Below, in pieces: positions 63,642-64,000 of a stretch of 64,000 bases of DNA. This stretch comes from Aphis gossypii. Taxonomy: Eukaryota; Arthropoda; Insecta; Hemiptera; Aphididae. Under the pieces are notes generated by a model. It saw only the letters and a list, made by a program, of their open reading frames with translations. It was not told the DNA's origin and made no database searches. The position numbers were made by a program, and so were the translations under genes. Position 1 is the first letter of the stretch. Each line of letters begins with the position of its first letter. The stretch spans positions 69,479,260 through 69,543,259 of the forward strand of contig NC_065530.1 in assembly GCF_020184175.1 (NCBI RefSeq). The letters are read 5' to 3'.

Positions 63642-63677
63642 ATGGAAAGATCAAGATCGAGAATCAAGAGCGATAAG
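63642..63677 (+). CDS. probable first coding exon of a gene continuing beyond the window
   Basis: ATGGAAAGATCAAGATCGAG begins a 12-codon open stretch MERSRSRIKSDK, which ends exactly at a consensus donor AAG|GTAAAT. The context before the ATG (CCACAATGG) fits a start, and the location, 628 bp from the divergent gene at 63013, fits a bidirectional promoter. No second exon is visible in the remaining 320 bp, which are AT-rich. The basic Arg-Ser start hints at an RS-type or nuclear protein, but this is too short to name. Confidence 0.4.
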
Positions 63678-64000
63678 GTAAATGTATTATTTATTGTTAT
63701 TAAAACCGTTACTAGGTTCATTTTGAAGTTTGGACATATTAATTAATATTATAAAATTATTCATGAATCATAATATTGATATTAAAATATTTGATAAGAA
63801 ATTTGTGGGGAAAATGGATGATGAACAAATTGTTGTAATATAATATTATGATGAATTAATTATTAAAGACATTCTCTCTGTATCGTTATAAACAATAATT
63901 AATTATCTAATAATTATCATTATTATAGATAAAAAATGTGATGATCACGGCACACGGGTATACATATTACGTATGGGTATGGCGATAACTAACATAACAA

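Overview
This window is AT-rich, intron-dense nuclear DNA from an animal, most likely an aphid (Hemiptera, Aphididae). The evidence is very AT-rich non-coding DNA, scattered TAGGTAGGTACCT-type microrepeats of the kind common in aphid genomes, many short non-autonomous DNA transposons with CAGGGGCGGAT-like ends, and insect-type gene families. I joined exons by hand from GT-AG (and one GC-AG) splice sites, with reading frame kept across every junction. The gene models are therefore internally consistent, but no transcript data support them.

Layout, left to right. A Zasp66-like PDZ muscle protein lies on the minus strand (675-6265, 10 coding exons). The secreted protein gene out at first, oaf, is also minus (9040-11233, 5 exons). 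It is divergent from SMG1, the nonsense-mediated decay kinase, which fills 11932-37131 on the plus strand with 51 coding exons and about 3440 residues. CIAO2A/galla (39650-41568, plus) converges on the prefoldin-like PDRG1 (41755-42220, minus). A single-exon coiled-coil protein, possibly an augmin HAUS1-like subunit (42593-43354, minus), is divergent from MCM4 (44912-47605, plus, uninterrupted coding region). DNAJC2/zuotin (48151-51285, minus) is divergent from BAF/banf1 (52765-53246, plus), which converges on DPH7 (53455-54785, minus). MCM5 follows (56538-58998, minus). The right end has an unrecognised 263-residue protein (62222-63013, minus) and the likely first exon of a plus-strand gene that leaves the window.

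The genes are housekeeping-like: mRNA surveillance (SMG1), cytosolic iron-sulfur targeting (CIAO2A), prefoldin-like assembly (PDRG1), nascent-chain chaperoning (DNAJC2), diphthamide synthesis on EF2 (DPH7), and replication or nuclear architecture (MCM4, MCM5, BAF, perhaps augmin). They are not an operon. Having two MCM2-7 helicase subunits and BAF within 15 kb is still notable.

Mobile DNA is frequent in introns and gaps. Four hAT-like MITEs have 8-bp target duplications (three exact, one with a single mismatch). There are two pogo/Tigger-like inverted-repeat elements, a small unclassified inverted-repeat family present twice in SMG1 introns, and two decayed non-LTR reverse-transcriptase remnants. 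I saw no tRNA, rRNA, CRISPR or virus-like gene. I found no convincing new multi-gene system. The most interesting structural signal is an internally duplicated module in the Zasp66-like protein that kept its intron position and phase.
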